DNA of 64,000 bases from Cryptomeria japonica. Its lineage: Eukaryota > Streptophyta > Pinopsida > Cupressales > Cupressaceae. Positions 22,851 through 33,099 of the stretch are shown in pieces; positions within the stretch are counted from its first letter, which is position 1, and every line of letters starts with the position of its first letter. The position numbers and the translations under genes were made by a program. The stretch lies in NCBI RefSeq assembly GCF_030272615.1, contig NC_081409.1:617934755-617998754 (forward strand), given 5' to 3'. The notes under the pieces are model-generated. The model was not told the origin of the DNA. It worked only from the letters and a program-made list of their open reading frames with translations, and ran no database searches.

Positions 22851-23325
22851 TGTAATGTCCCTTTTCAAGATCACCTCATATTTTGCTCCAGAATAGAATG
22901 ATACAGCCTGTAACTTAACAATAGTTCTGATCTGATCTTATCGCTTGTCTGATTTCTATTTTGGAACTGCTGTTATAGGTGCTGCTGTTCAGGATAATTA
23001 TGTTACTACTCCGATGGTTTGCTGTTGTTTGATCTGATATCCTTTATATCTTTTGTTAATTCTCTGGGTGCAGATTATATCTGTCAGAATGTCTGATCTG
23101 CTTGATTATATGTCTGCAACTGTAGTTTCCAGGTTCAAGTCTACTGTTGCAGATCTCTATCCATGCTATTAAATCTTATCGCTGATCTGATTTCTATTAT
23201 CTTAGTTGCAGCCCATGAATGATCACTGTTCTTAATGTCCGTGCTGCTCTTCTAAATTTGTTCTAAACTAAGAGTGATCTTCTCTTATTTTTTTAAGCCC
23301 CCCTTTTCCCTCCTCTTCCTCTTTC

Positions 23326-23332
23326 TTTTATA
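23326..23332 (-). promoter_or_regulatory. TATA box of the minus-strand gypsy LTR
   Basis: Minus strand GGGTATAAAAGAAAG lies about 370 bp into the LTR, followed by a purine-rich stretch; a normal U3 promoter position. Confidence 0.6.
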
Positions 23333-23554
23333 CCCACTCATATGTCTCTTCATAAGGGTGGTGGCTATTCCCAAGAGGTCGGCCTCTTTCATAAACAATT
23401 AATTTTTATTTTAATTCTCCGTGGATGATTATAGCATTTTAGGGGTCGGCCTTCAAACAACTTCAATTTATTCTTAATTTTGGAACTCATCAACTAAGGT
23501 GCCATATAAGTGTCGACCCTTGCATTTTAATTACCCATATGAATCTATGACTAG

Positions 23555-23665
23555 TTTGCTGCGACTAGGGTTTCGTGATTGCTGCGATTAGGGTTTTACC
23601 ACTGCTGCAATTAGGGTTTCACCACTGCTGCAATTAGGGTTTCACCACTGCTGCAACTAGGGTTT
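23555..23665. repeat. 23-bp tandem repeat carrying a telobox per unit
   Basis: Units of ACCACTGCTGCAATTAGGGT plus TTC repeat four to five times with substitutions. Each contains TTAGGGTTT (AAACCCTAA on the element's sense strand), the plant telobox, a known regulatory motif in plant promoters. It lies in U3, upstream of the TATA box. Confidence 0.8.
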
Positions 23666-23701
23666 GTAATTGTTTTGAGGGTTTCAGACAGGGGCATGAC
23701 A

Positions 23702-23714
23702 GTCCCCCCTTCCC
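23702..23714 (-). promoter_or_regulatory. Polypurine tract, minus-strand gypsy element
   Basis: Minus strand GGGAAGGGGGGAC directly abuts the LTR start at 23701; it would prime plus-strand DNA synthesis. Upstream on that strand CTTGAGGACAAGAAATTTTG is typical of a gypsy polyprotein's 3' end. Confidence 0.75.
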
Positions 23715-24060
23715 AAAATTTCTTGTCCTCAAGCAATGTAGGTTTCTATGAACAAATAAATTTTCCTTTGGAGATTGGTATTTCTTCTTTAATTTGGTTG
23801 ACCCAACGATTACACCATACTATGGATATCTCTTTGCTTAAAATCATATATTAAGATGAGGATTAGAAAGATGATACGTATCTATGGTTTCAAATTTTTA
23901 GTTATTCACATCTCTAGCATATATCAAGTATGAACCAAACACAGAGCATACACAAATATTCAAACTATACACATGAACATATGCAGTCACAGAGTATACA
24001 AACAAATACACATCATGTTAGATCTTTTCTTCTTTTTTAATTTTTTCCTTCCATTTTTTT

Positions 24061-24272
24061 GAGCCAAAAAGTGGGCCTAACCCCATCTTTCCTCGTGAAC
24101 CAGAAAGTGGGCCTAACCCATCTTTCCTCTTGAGCTAGAAAGTGGGCCTAACCCCAATCTTTCTTCTTGAGCCAGAAAGTGGGCCTAACCTCATCTTTTC
24201 TCTTGAGCCAGAAAGTGGGCCTAACCCCATCTTTCCTCTTGAGCCAGAAAGTGGACCTAACCCCAATCCTTC
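24061..24272. repeat. 36-bp tandem repeat, six units
   Basis: GAGCCAGAAAGTGGGCCTAA followed by CCCCATCTTTCCTCTT repeats with units starting at 24061, 24097, 24132, 24169, 24205 and 24241. On the minus strand most of it reads as a 12-residue repeat (LGPLSGSR...). It lies between the gag ORF and the PPT, where pol would be expected. Confidence 0.85.
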
Positions 24273-24373
24273 TGCTCTTGTGTGCTCATTAATATGTTGT
24301 AAACTTTCTCCAATATGCTTCAACATTTTCTTAATGTCTCATAGATCTTGTGGATGTAAGGGTGCCATAATTA

Positions 24374-25132
24374 CTAGATTGGCTCTTCCATAGAGCTCCA
24401 TTTGTTTATTGTCCTTGCTTGGATGCTTTTAAGACCTTCCTCATCGTGCCTTGTTTCCTTACTTGGATTTCCTTTTGTTTCACTGTCGAACATTGCCTCC
24501 ATGTTACGTATTTGGCTTTCACATATGTGTCCAAGCCTCCATTCTTTCTTGCATTTGAAGCACAAACCTTTTTCTTTTGGGTCTTTTACGTGTCTTTTAA
24601 ATTTTTCTTGATTACAATTGTGTCCATTTTCCCATTTTTCCCTACAGTGGACACATAGACCTTTGTTCATGAGCTCCTTCTTTCATTGTAAGATAGAGGG
24701 GGAGAGGGTTGATTTTTTGTATGGTACTGATCCCTTGATTTGGCATTAAGCCTAGTAGCTTTTAAGATTGCTTCATGAAGGGTGGTTGGGTCAAATGCAC
24801 TTACCAACCCATGGATTGAGTCCAAAAGGCCCTCTATGAATAAGTAAGCAAGCTGTTCTTCAGATATTCCGGGGACCATAACAGCTAACCTTTGGAATTC
24901 AGTGATGTACTCTTCAAGGGTTCCTCTTTGCCTTATTCTTGTTAGCTCTTTAAAATGTTTTTGGGGGCGAGTCTGGTCAAATCTCTCAATGAGTATCTTC
25001 TTGAACATATTATAGATCCTTATACTTTTGTGGTCTTGTGTAATTAGGCCATGATGCCACCAATCATGTGCCATTCCTTCTAGGTGTAGTATGGCGAATG
25101 TAATGGCATCCTTCTCTATCGTAGGACAAAGG
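24374..25132 (-). pseudogene. Ty3/gypsy gag, frameshifted and cut by a copia insertion
   Basis: The minus strand encodes a retrotransposon Gag: a capsid part (...ILHLEGMAHDWW..., RTLEEYITEFQRL-like segment, ...EEQLAYLFIEGL) over 24667-25132, then two zinc-knuckle-like CX2C...GHxC motifs (GLCVHC...NGHNC and GLCFKC...LGHIC) over about 24500-24670. The two parts are in different frames, meeting at about 24668. The capsid frame is still open at 25132, where the copia LTR begins, so the N-terminal part is missing. No protease, RT or integrase remains on the left. Gag would form the virus-like particle of this LTR element. Confidence 0.75.
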
Positions 25133-25781
25133 TGTTAAAATAGATAGCATTAGTCGGATGAACCAAATGTCTAATTGGCCTTACAGCCTTAGACATTTGT
25201 CTTGTATTTATCCGTATATCTATCCTTATTATTCTGATCACATATAGATTGATCGGTTAATATTATTATGAATAATTAGTAAATTAGTAACAACCTTGTG
25301 TTACTAATTATTCATAATATTAATTATATTATTTCATTTTGCAATTACCGATTCATTGTAAGTAATCGCATCGGTTTGGTTGACCGACTATTTGTTATGA
25401 CAAACTTGACGAGATTATCGTGGGTATTGCATTGTCGATAAGTGCCAACATGACTCCACATAGGAGTCACGACTTTGAGGAACATGTCGGTTCCACAAGG
25501 AGTCGTGACTCCTTCGTGACTCCTTTGTGGATCACTGTTGCATATAAGTAATATGCCGTCAATAGAAGTAGAGGCAATTAATATATAGCAAATCGACAAT
25601 CAGAAAAAGGTGACAGCTGTGGAAGTGTAAGGCAAGATTAATGTGATAACAAGAGCAATCAAAATTGTTGAAATAACATACAGTAGATATATTGTTGCAC
25701 GTACATCAGTTGACATCTTTGTGAATAAGTATTATATTATAATTTAATATTACTTGTATATATATCTGATCCACTTTAACA
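25133..25781 (+). mobile_element. 5' LTR (649 bp) of a copia element
   Basis: It begins TGTTAAA and ends TTTAACA, perfect short inverted ends. It directly precedes a tRNA primer site and lies inside the minus-strand gypsy gag. No 3' LTR is present, so the element is truncated. The 5 bp before it are AAAGG. Confidence 0.8.
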
Positions 25782-25794
25782 TGGTATTAGAGCC
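25782..25794 (+). promoter_or_regulatory. Primer binding site, initiator tRNA-Met type
   Basis: TGGTATTAGAGCC immediately follows the LTR; it complements the 3' end of plant initiator tRNA-Met with one difference from the usual TGGTATCAGAGCC. Confidence 0.85.
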
Positions 25795-25883
25795 AGATTA
25801 AGGAAAAGATCAGATCAGATTTATATAGGCAAATCCATCCTCTATTTATCCTCGAATTCTTCAACTCCCTTCTACGCTTCAAA

Positions 25884-26735
25884 ATGGTGAATGGTGTTAG
25901 ATTTGAGGATCGACTTAAAGGGGCTTCCAATTTTGTATCTTGGAAGTTTAGGATCATACTGGCCTTAAGTGAAAACGAATTAGATGGATTTGTGAAGAAA
26001 GCCATACCGGAACCAGAAGAAGAAGATGAAAAGATTCAATGGATGAGAAAGAACAATAAAGCCATGAAGATGTTAGTTGACTCAGTGAAAGATCATATTG
26101 TGTCAATTATCTCCAAGATGGAGACTGCCTATGGCATGTTCAAATCATTAGAGAATATGTATGAAATAAACAACACAAGCCGAGCTCTTGCTCTTAAGCA
26201 ACAACTCCATCATGCCAAAATGACAAAAGGCGAATTCATCACCTCATACTTCATGAGGATCACTGAATTGAAAGATCAATTCTCTACTATAGGTCAGACA
26301 ATAGAGAGCAAAGAGTTAACCATGTTGGCACTAAATGGTCTCCCCTCCTCATGGGAGGCATTTATTCAAGGGATAAGTGCAAGATCAAAACTTCCTAAGT
26401 TTAATCGATTAAAGCAAGATTGCATTCAAGAAGAGTCTAGATTGGCTATAAGAGGCATTGGCCAAAGCTCCATAAATGAAGATATTCATGTTCTTGCTGC
26501 ACACTCCTCAAAGAAGAAGGGTAAGAAAGGACACTCCAAAAGAAAGAAAGATGAGGAATCTAATGGTGCTCCTTTATTCAAAAGAAGGAAGGATATTTCG
26601 GAAATCCAATGCTTTAGATGTGACAAATATGGTCACTATGCAATGCAATGTCCAACCAGGACTATGCCTCAAGCTTCCATTGCGGATGTTGGTGAAACTC
26701 TTCCACAAAAGGATTCAGATGGATTCATATTTTGA
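25884..26735 (+). CDS. Ty1/copia Gag
   Basis: An uninterrupted 283-residue ORF starting 90 bp after the PBS. The N-terminal two thirds match the copia Gag type: FVSWKFRIILALSE-like start, ...MFKSLENMYEINNTSRALAL, LNGLPSSWEAFIQGI. The tail is basic (KKKGKKGHSKRKKDE) and is followed by one CCHC knuckle, C243-C246-H251-C256 (CFRCDKYGHYAMQC). In intact copia elements protease, integrase and RT follow in the same frame; here the frame stops at 26735 and nothing pol-like follows, so the copy is gag-only or 3'-truncated. It would package RNA into particles. Confidence 0.85.
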   Translation: MVNGVRFEDRLKGASNFVSWKFRIILALSENELDGFVKKAIPEPEEEDEKIQWMRKNNKAMKMLVDSVKDHIVSIISKMETAYGMFKSLENMYEINNTSRALALKQQLHHAKMTKGEFITSYFMRITELKDQFSTIGQTIESKELTMLALNGLPSSWEAFIQGISARSKLPKFNRLKQDCIQEESRLAIRGIGQSSINEDIHVLAAHSSKKKGKKGHSKRKKDEESNGAPLFKRRKDISEIQCFRCDKYGHYAMQCPTRTMPQASIADVGETLPQKDSDGFIF

Positions 26736-27129
26736 TTTGAAAGAGATAAGTTTTTTTTGGTTGAATAATGTTCATGAATTTAATATGTAGTTTTTGTTAA
26801 TTCATGTAATTACATTATGCGTGTTATTTGTGAAACAACTTTGTCAGTAGATGTTCGCTTACGACAACTGCATTTGGATGTCTTGTGTTTTTAAATTTCT
26901 TCAATTTACTATGAGAAATTTGTCCCTTAAATTTAGGACATCTTTAGAATAACAGTTTGTTGCTTTTCAGGCTATAGAGTTTTGAAGTTCTATTTGTGAT
27001 GAAGAGATTAAAATTCAGGAGGAATATGCAGAGGACTTTAGTGGAGATTCCGAGATTTTGCATTTCCATATTTTTTTTTATAAAACAAATATCTAAGGTG
27101 CAACAGTTCACTTGTGAAAGTCATAGAGG
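26736..27129. other. No recognisable feature (3' remainder of copia fragment)
   Basis: AT-rich, no ORF, no LTR copy. The next element begins at 27130; AGAGG precedes it. Confidence 0.5.
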
Positions 27130-28068
27130 TGTTGGCAATTGACACTCATCCGGTTTAGTTGTGTTGTCATTGATGGCAACACACATCATTTTGGGTTGGA
27201 CACTTAACTGGTACTCACCGGTATTCATGATTTGACAACCAGCATTCAAGTCATCCGGCAGATAAGGGAAGCTGACAAACTAGGAACCGATATATGAGGC
27301 TGACATAGGAGATTGATCCGGCAGGCCTACACGGCAACAATCAGCGGCATCGGTTACAAAGTTTAATGTATTTATTTTTGTCTAGGCCAACATGTAAATA
27401 AATTGTAATATCATTGTAAGCCGACATAAGGCATTCATGTTTATGTTTGGGAAGGGTATTTAAGTCAATCTGGTTAGGTTATTTTGGATATACATACAGA
27501 AAGAAGATATACATAGTGGTGTGATATTGTGCGAGCAATATTGATCGACTGAATGCGAATATAATATTCTTTAGTAGGTCTTGGTTATTGGTTTAGAGGT
27601 TTGGGATGCGAAGTAAGTTACCAGTAAAGGAGGACATGGTGAAAACCGGTACAGACAGTGCTTGAACTAGAACTCATCTAGCATAGCAGATGCATTCTCT
27701 GAGTTCAGAATTTTGTTTGTAAACTAGTATTTGGTGTTTGTAGTCAGTGAGGGTCCTTTTGTGATGAGAAGTGCACTCTAGGTTGTTGGCCTTCCTGTAT
27801 GTGCAGGCCCCTATTGTAATATTTATTCATTTGGCTAGTGGATAGATATTGTGTGTCACCAATCCCACCGTGGTTTTTCCTCTTTGAGGTTTTCCATGTA
27901 TAAATCTCTGTGTTATGGTGTATGTTCTTGTGGTGGCATCATTTCTACTTACCGTTATATTCTTTTATGGTTACCGGTTACTGAATTACTTTGTTAATAA
28001 GATTAAAATTGATTTCACTGGTAGAACATTGATTCACCCCCCCCTCTCAGTGTTCTTGGATTGCAACA
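27130..28068 (+). repeat. 5' LTR (939 bp) of sirevirus-like element
   Basis: It begins TGTTGGCAATTGACACTC, shares its first bases and CACCCCCCCCTCTCAGTG end block with the LTR family at 6652, and ends ...TTGCAACA two bases before the PBS. Confidence 0.85.
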
Positions 28069-28070
28069 AT

Positions 28071-28082
28071 TGGTATCAGAGC
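28071..28082 (+). promoter_or_regulatory. Primer binding site, initiator tRNA-Met
   Basis: TGGTATCAGAGC, the standard plant copia primer site, two bases after the LTR. Confidence 0.9.
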
Positions 28083-28136
28083 TTGGTGCCTTGGAGTAAG
28101 TCTAACAGCTTAAGGAAGATCTTGAATCCGGAATCC

Positions 28137-29285
28137 ATGGAGATAAGTTTGGAGAAACAACTTGAAGTAGCACTTGAAGATTATGATGTTGAAAGGATGA
28201 AGAACTTGAAGTTGCAAGATGAGTTGAACTCTGCAAAGGAATTCATTCTTATCCTACAGGAGAGGCTGTCATCTGCTCAAGCTAGAAGAAATGAACTTTT
28301 ACAAAATCAGGATGATGAAGAAAAGAATGCCCTTAAAGAACAATGTTAGAAGCCGAGTTAGGAGAATACTGTCATGAAGAATGCAATGCAAGCCCTAACC
28401 ATGATGATGTCCAAGGATATTGAAGACCGAAAGAAGAATGCAGAAAATCTTGGCAAATCTTTGAAAGACAGATTTGAGGAATGCATTAGGCTAGCACATG
28501 AGAATGATATGTTGAGAACTGAGCTAGTGCAAACCCAAAATAATGAACAAGAATTGGAAAGATTGATAATAGTTCTAAGGGGAGATTTGGATACTGCAAA
28601 TGAATACAAAGACAAGTTTAAGGACAGTTCTGCAAAGCTTGATGAGCTATTGAAGGGTCAAAGGCGCAAAGGAGACACTAGAGGTCTTGGATTTGAGCAT
28701 GGAGAAAGTTCCGATACTGCAAATGAAGTTGAAGCAACCGATCAAAAGGAGAACCCACCTGTCAACCGGAACCAGAAATCACCGGTAAGGCAACCCAATG
28801 CACATAAATTCAATGGTAGATGTTTTGTTTGCAATAAATTTGGTCATATGGCAAGACATTGCAGAAATAGAGCAAATCGGGACAATAATGCAGTTCCCGG
28901 TCAGTGTTCAAATTGTAAGAAATATGGTCATAAGACAGAAGATTGTAGAATGAATGTAAAATTTCATGCATGTGGAAAGTTTGGACATATGGCTAATCAA
29001 TGCAGGTCAAGGAATGATCAAGGATACAATAAAGCAATTCAGAAAAATAATATCACTTGCTATGCATGCAACAAAATAGGACATATTGCTAAATTCTGTA
29101 GAAGCAAGAACAATCTAGTAGGAAATGATGAGAAAGGAAAACAAAAGGTTGATGATATCCGAAAGGAGCATGAGAGGAAATGGGTTAGGAAATCTGAAGA
29201 TCAACCGACAAAGACAAACAACCCGGTTACTCAACTGGCAGAGCAGAATGTTCCTGCACCGGCAGGAAACTCATCTGGTAACTAA
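28137..29285 (+). pseudogene. Sirevirus-like gag with two in-frame stops
   Basis: The frame from ATG 28137 has a lysine/glutamate-rich coiled-coil-like first half (...EKQLEVALEDYDVERMKNLK..., EECIRLAHENDMLRTELVQT). It is broken by TAG at 28347 and TAG at 28359, and then continues in the same frame to 29285. The C-terminal part carries four zinc-knuckle units: CFVCNKFGHMARHC, CSNCKKYGHKTEDC, a third whose first cysteine is replaced by phenylalanine (FHACGKFGHMANQC), and CYACNKIGHIAKFC. Multiple knuckles fit a nucleic-acid-binding Gag. Start chosen as the first ATG after the PBS in the conserved frame. Confidence 0.82.
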
Positions 29286-29649
29286 GGCATTAGCCTTAGG
29301 GGGAGGCAAATTAATGACTTGCATTACCCCTGGTAACGATCTGAAAGCTTGTTTTAGATCTTGGAGAAGTCAGTCTGAAGGTTATCCGGTACTGAGCTTA
29401 TGGATTTTGAATCTAGTATAATAAGCCGACACGCATTTATATCAATGTGAAATTAGGGTTTTCACAGAATAAGAGGGAAATGTTGGTTCATTTCTGATCA
29501 CACAGCATTCAGAGCGAAGCAGAGCGAGTTCAAGGTGATCAAGAGCATTCTCAAGCGAATTCCAGTGCATTTAGAGCGGATTTTCAAGAGCTTTCACCGG
29601 CGAAGGTTGTGAGGTATTTTATCAGTTTCCGAGCTATCTTTTATTTACA
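29286..29649 (+). other. Spacer between gag and second ORF; leader-like
   Basis: The spot where pol would sit. It begins with a PPT-like AGGGGGAG (29298-29305). From about 29440 it contains AAATTAGGGTTTTCACAG and a run of GAGCGA/AGCGAA words, reading like a plant gene 5' leader before the ATG at 29650. No pol remnants seen. Confidence 0.5.
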
Positions 29650-32600
29650 ATGCCTTCTGGATCAGCTCCCGCTCCAATAGGTTTGGATACCCCTATTGTT
29701 GTTGACATCAAGGATCATCCACACTCGATTTTCAAGGAATGCCCTCAGATTGCGAAGGTCGATGATTCAGTCGGCGCGTTTTCTAGGGTTCCCGATGAAG
29801 TTCTGTATATTGAAGATGTTCGTGCATATATCCACTGCACTTTGGAGGATTTACGTTCTGTTGAGATCAAAACAATGTACATGACGAATCTGCTGGATAG
29901 GAAGGGATCTCGATGAAACCGGAATTCCAAATTCTGAAGGATCAAGGTTTCACAGACATTTTGGAGATGTCGGAATTTGAAGATGAAATGATCCGATATG
30001 TGTTGAGCCATATCCACGGGGAATTCATGTGGCTAGACCAGCCTTACAAAATCACCAAGGAGGCTATTCGTGCAATCACTGGTTTGCCCCAAACTGGTCA
30101 GACCTCCGGAAAGAAGAAAATACCTAACAATGAGGTGAAGAAGTTAACTGGTGCAACTTTTGATAACCGGTCATTGAGGATAAGCACTATCAGAGACAAA
30201 GCTGTTCAATTTGCAAGCATGATCATCGGTTACAAGGTAACCCAATCAAACCAATTGAACTCTGTTTCCAGTTCATGCATTTACTGTGCTCATTAGATGG
30301 TCAAAGAAAATGATAGGTATGATCTTTGTCAATGGATGTGTGAAGAACTTATTTCAAACCTAGGGAAGATTAAGGGTAAGAAGAAAGGTGTTTTACGGTA
30401 TGGCAACCTTGTTGTTTGCTTGATGCTTTTCTTTTTGAATGAGTTATCGGGATCCGGTAAAACACAATGGGCATTTGATATGCCGGTAGGGAAACAAATA
30501 AAAGATGCTATAAGAGGCTTGGGACAGGACAAGGAGAGAGACTCCATTTTGTGGGGTTATTTCAAATCTTTTCAGAAGATAATGAAGAAGAGAGAGAGAG
30601 TGCCTAAGCATATTGTTGATAAGTACTCTACAAAAATCTGCTTTATGGTTAAGAAGGATGAAACATTGATGGTGGCAGTGCAACCACGAAAGATCTGGAT
30701 CACTGAGATTGGTTATGAGATTGATCCCGAGATCTTGGACTTATATGCCAAGACTCTTATTGATGCCTCAGTTGATGAAGTTGAGAAAACCTTTGGGATA
30801 GCAAAGCAAAAGGAATCCGAAGTTCAGATAGGTTTTAGCAAGAAGAAGAGGGAAGGAAAAATCAAGAAGGTTGGTGAAGCTGTGGAGAAGATGTCCTCTG
30901 AAATCAAACAGATCATTGGACTAGCAGAAGGGTCATCTCTAGCAGCAGTTTTGACTCCACCGGCAACAACAACCGGCAAGGGTGTATTGAAGAGGAAGAA
31001 ACCGGAAACTTATATTGCCCCTGTTGAATCCGGTTCTGATACTGATGTTGTGCTCTCAAAGATTCCCAAGACTTTCATCATGATACCGAGGAAGAAGCTT
31101 GAGGAAGGAAAGAAATAGAAAGTGGAGGTCACTCCTCCGGCAGCCTCAAAGAACAATTTGAAGGAAAGGAAACCTATAGAGAAGAGGAAATCGGTTAAAG
31201 AGTCTACTTCTACCCCCGACAAGAAGAAATCAGATATAGATATGGCTCTTGAATCCGGTAAGAGTATTGAAGTCATTGCTCTCTCAGTTGTTGAATTGGT
31301 AGATCAAATAACTAAAGAAGGAATTTTGAGTAACATCCAACATTACTATGTACATATGGATGATAAGGAATAAATGGAGATTGAGGAAGCAGTTTTGTTA
31401 TACTTAGATATATATAAGAAGGCATTACTTGAGATTGAAAATCAAATACCGGGAGATTTGTACAATAAGCTAGATGGTAGGAGATTGTTTGCAGTTGAAG
31501 AGGATAAAAATATAAAGATGCAGGAGTTATTGATTGTTTGGGGTGCAATAATTGATGAGGAGTTGCAACAGTGTCTGGAATATGCAAATAAAACAATTTT
31601 CCGGAGCAGACACCGACATGTGAGTCTAATGGTAGGTAGAGTAAATGAAATAGTTAAGGAGACCCACGAGGCATGGGTAAAATTTTTTGTAGATAAACTT
31701 GATTTCTTTACTCCACCGGTATTCCCTCCTAAGTCTGGTATTCAAGACACATCAGTTGATGGTAAAGGGAAAGGTATATTAGGTTTGGATTCACCGGTTT
31801 TGGAATAGAAACTAACAGAGGATATTCCTCTGGTAGTATCACCTGTACATAATGTAGAGAAACCGGTAGTTAACATTGAAGCTGTGCATGATAAGCAGGA
31901 TACACCGGAACAAAACATTCCGTATGTAGAGGTTATTGATGTAGATACAAAAATAAATAGGCTGAAGATATTGAACCTCTGGCAACAAATGAACATACAG
32001 AAGAGGTTAAGGTTGAGCAGGTTACTGCACCTAGTGGCGAAGCCACCGGTGCCAGTCAGCAGGTTGGAGAGTCTAGTAATTCATTGTTGGTACTTGGCTC
32101 ATCCGGTCAAGTTGATTTTGGACAAAGGAATATTGAGCAACTGAGCAGTTTTGAATTGATGTTTGTTGCAGCTTAGAAGTTAAGGAAGGAAGGAACAAAA
32201 GACAAACAAGTCATTGAGCAGGCCATTCCGGTTCTGCAACAACTAGTTCCAGGATACACTAGTCCGGTAGCTAGCCCCTTTGGTAAGCTTAAGAGTTTGA
32301 CTGAACACATTGCAAAAGAGTTTCAAACTCTTCAACAAATATCAAACCGGCAACTAACAGAGAGATACAATGCAGCTAGGAAGGTCACTTGTGACAATAT
32401 GATCATATCAGACAAGGTGAAGATGACAAAGCAACTAACAAAGATTGATGAGGCTCTTAATCAGTGCAGTTGTATATATAGGTCTTGTACTAACACCGGT
32501 AAACTTACAGCTGACCTGGAGGTAAAAATAAAAGCGGCAAAGGCCTAGTTGGAACATCTGGCTAACAATTTTGATGGTACTCAGTCATTGACCAGCACTA

Positions 32601-32857
32601 TTGATGGTCAAATTTTGGTTACAGAATCTGAGATATCAGCCTTGGAGAAAGATATGGACAGGTTAATTCGGTGAGCTAGGGAATTGAGAGGATTGGTAAG
32701 TCCCCGGTTGAACACTCTGTTACTTCATAAGCGGGAAAGTTTAGAATTGATGAATAAACCCATATCGACAGACCTAACTGAAGAAGAACTTCATGCATGC
32801 ATTCTTAATGGGTTTGTATCTATTTTGGGAACATTGAAAACCGGTTGGGATACTTAG
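29650..32857 (+). pseudogene. Long second ORF of the element, unrecognised, about 1,070 codons, decayed
   Basis: Coding character persists over 3.2 kb across three frame segments: 29650-29912; 29913 to about 31950; about 31960-32857. In-frame stops lie at 30294, 31116, 31371, 31806, 32174, 32546 and 32672. The N-terminal part contains FMWLDQPYKITKEAIRAITG, a motif I associate with uncharacterised plant retroelement proteins. The middle is lysine-rich (KKKREGKIKKVGEAVEKM) with Pro/Thr-rich linkers. The last 200 codons look coiled-coil (HIAKEFQTLQQISNRQLTE, SEISALEKDMDRL). Its position matches the env-like ORF that some sireviruses carry, but I see no signal peptide or membrane segment. Captured host sequence is the alternative. 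Function unknown. Confidence 0.65.
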
Positions 32858-32947
32858 GATTTTTGAAGGGTGCTTACCCGGATATATTCAAGTACATCTA
32901 GATCCGGTAAACACATTCTTTTGCCCCGCCTTTGTGATTGATGTCAT

Positions 32948-33010
32948 AGGGGGAGTGGTTGTTGTGAAAAATGATAAGGACATAAGAAGTAATGTATAGC
33001 TCAGGGGGAG
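32948..33010 (+). promoter_or_regulatory. Two extra polypurine-like tracts
   Basis: AGGGGGAG occurs at 32948-32955 and 33003-33010, upstream of the functional-position PPT. Repeated PPT-like tracts before the 3' LTR are a known sirevirus hallmark. Confidence 0.6.
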
Positions 33011-33087
33011 CAGGGTCAGTTTATGGGAGGAATCGAGACAGCACTTCAGTGACACATATTTTTCACATGAGTGTTGCCATCAATGCC

Positions 33088-33099
33088 AAAAGGGGAGAT
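33088..33099 (+). promoter_or_regulatory. Polypurine tract of sirevirus-like element
   Basis: AAAAGGGGAGAT directly precedes the 3' LTR, within the GCCATCAATGCCAAAAGGGG context common in plant copia elements. Confidence 0.85.

Larger units (their letters stand above)
22851..23701 (-). mobile_element. 3' LTR (851 bp) of minus-strand gypsy element
   Basis: On the minus strand it runs from TGTCATGCCCCTG (23701) to GGGACATTACA (22851), TG...CA bounded. It is preceded by a PPT and contains a TATA box and a telobox array. The host flank at its end is GAAGG (22846-22850), the presumed target duplication; GAAGG recurs at 33760-33764 at the far side of the composite block. Confidence 0.75.

Noticed and set aside
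24142-24658. Plus-strand ORFs opposite the gypsy gag
   Set aside because: They are antisense shadows of the gag frame and of the 36-bp array.
27915-28136. ORF running from the LTR into gag
   Set aside because: It crosses the LTR end and PBS; the coding part starts at ATG 28137.
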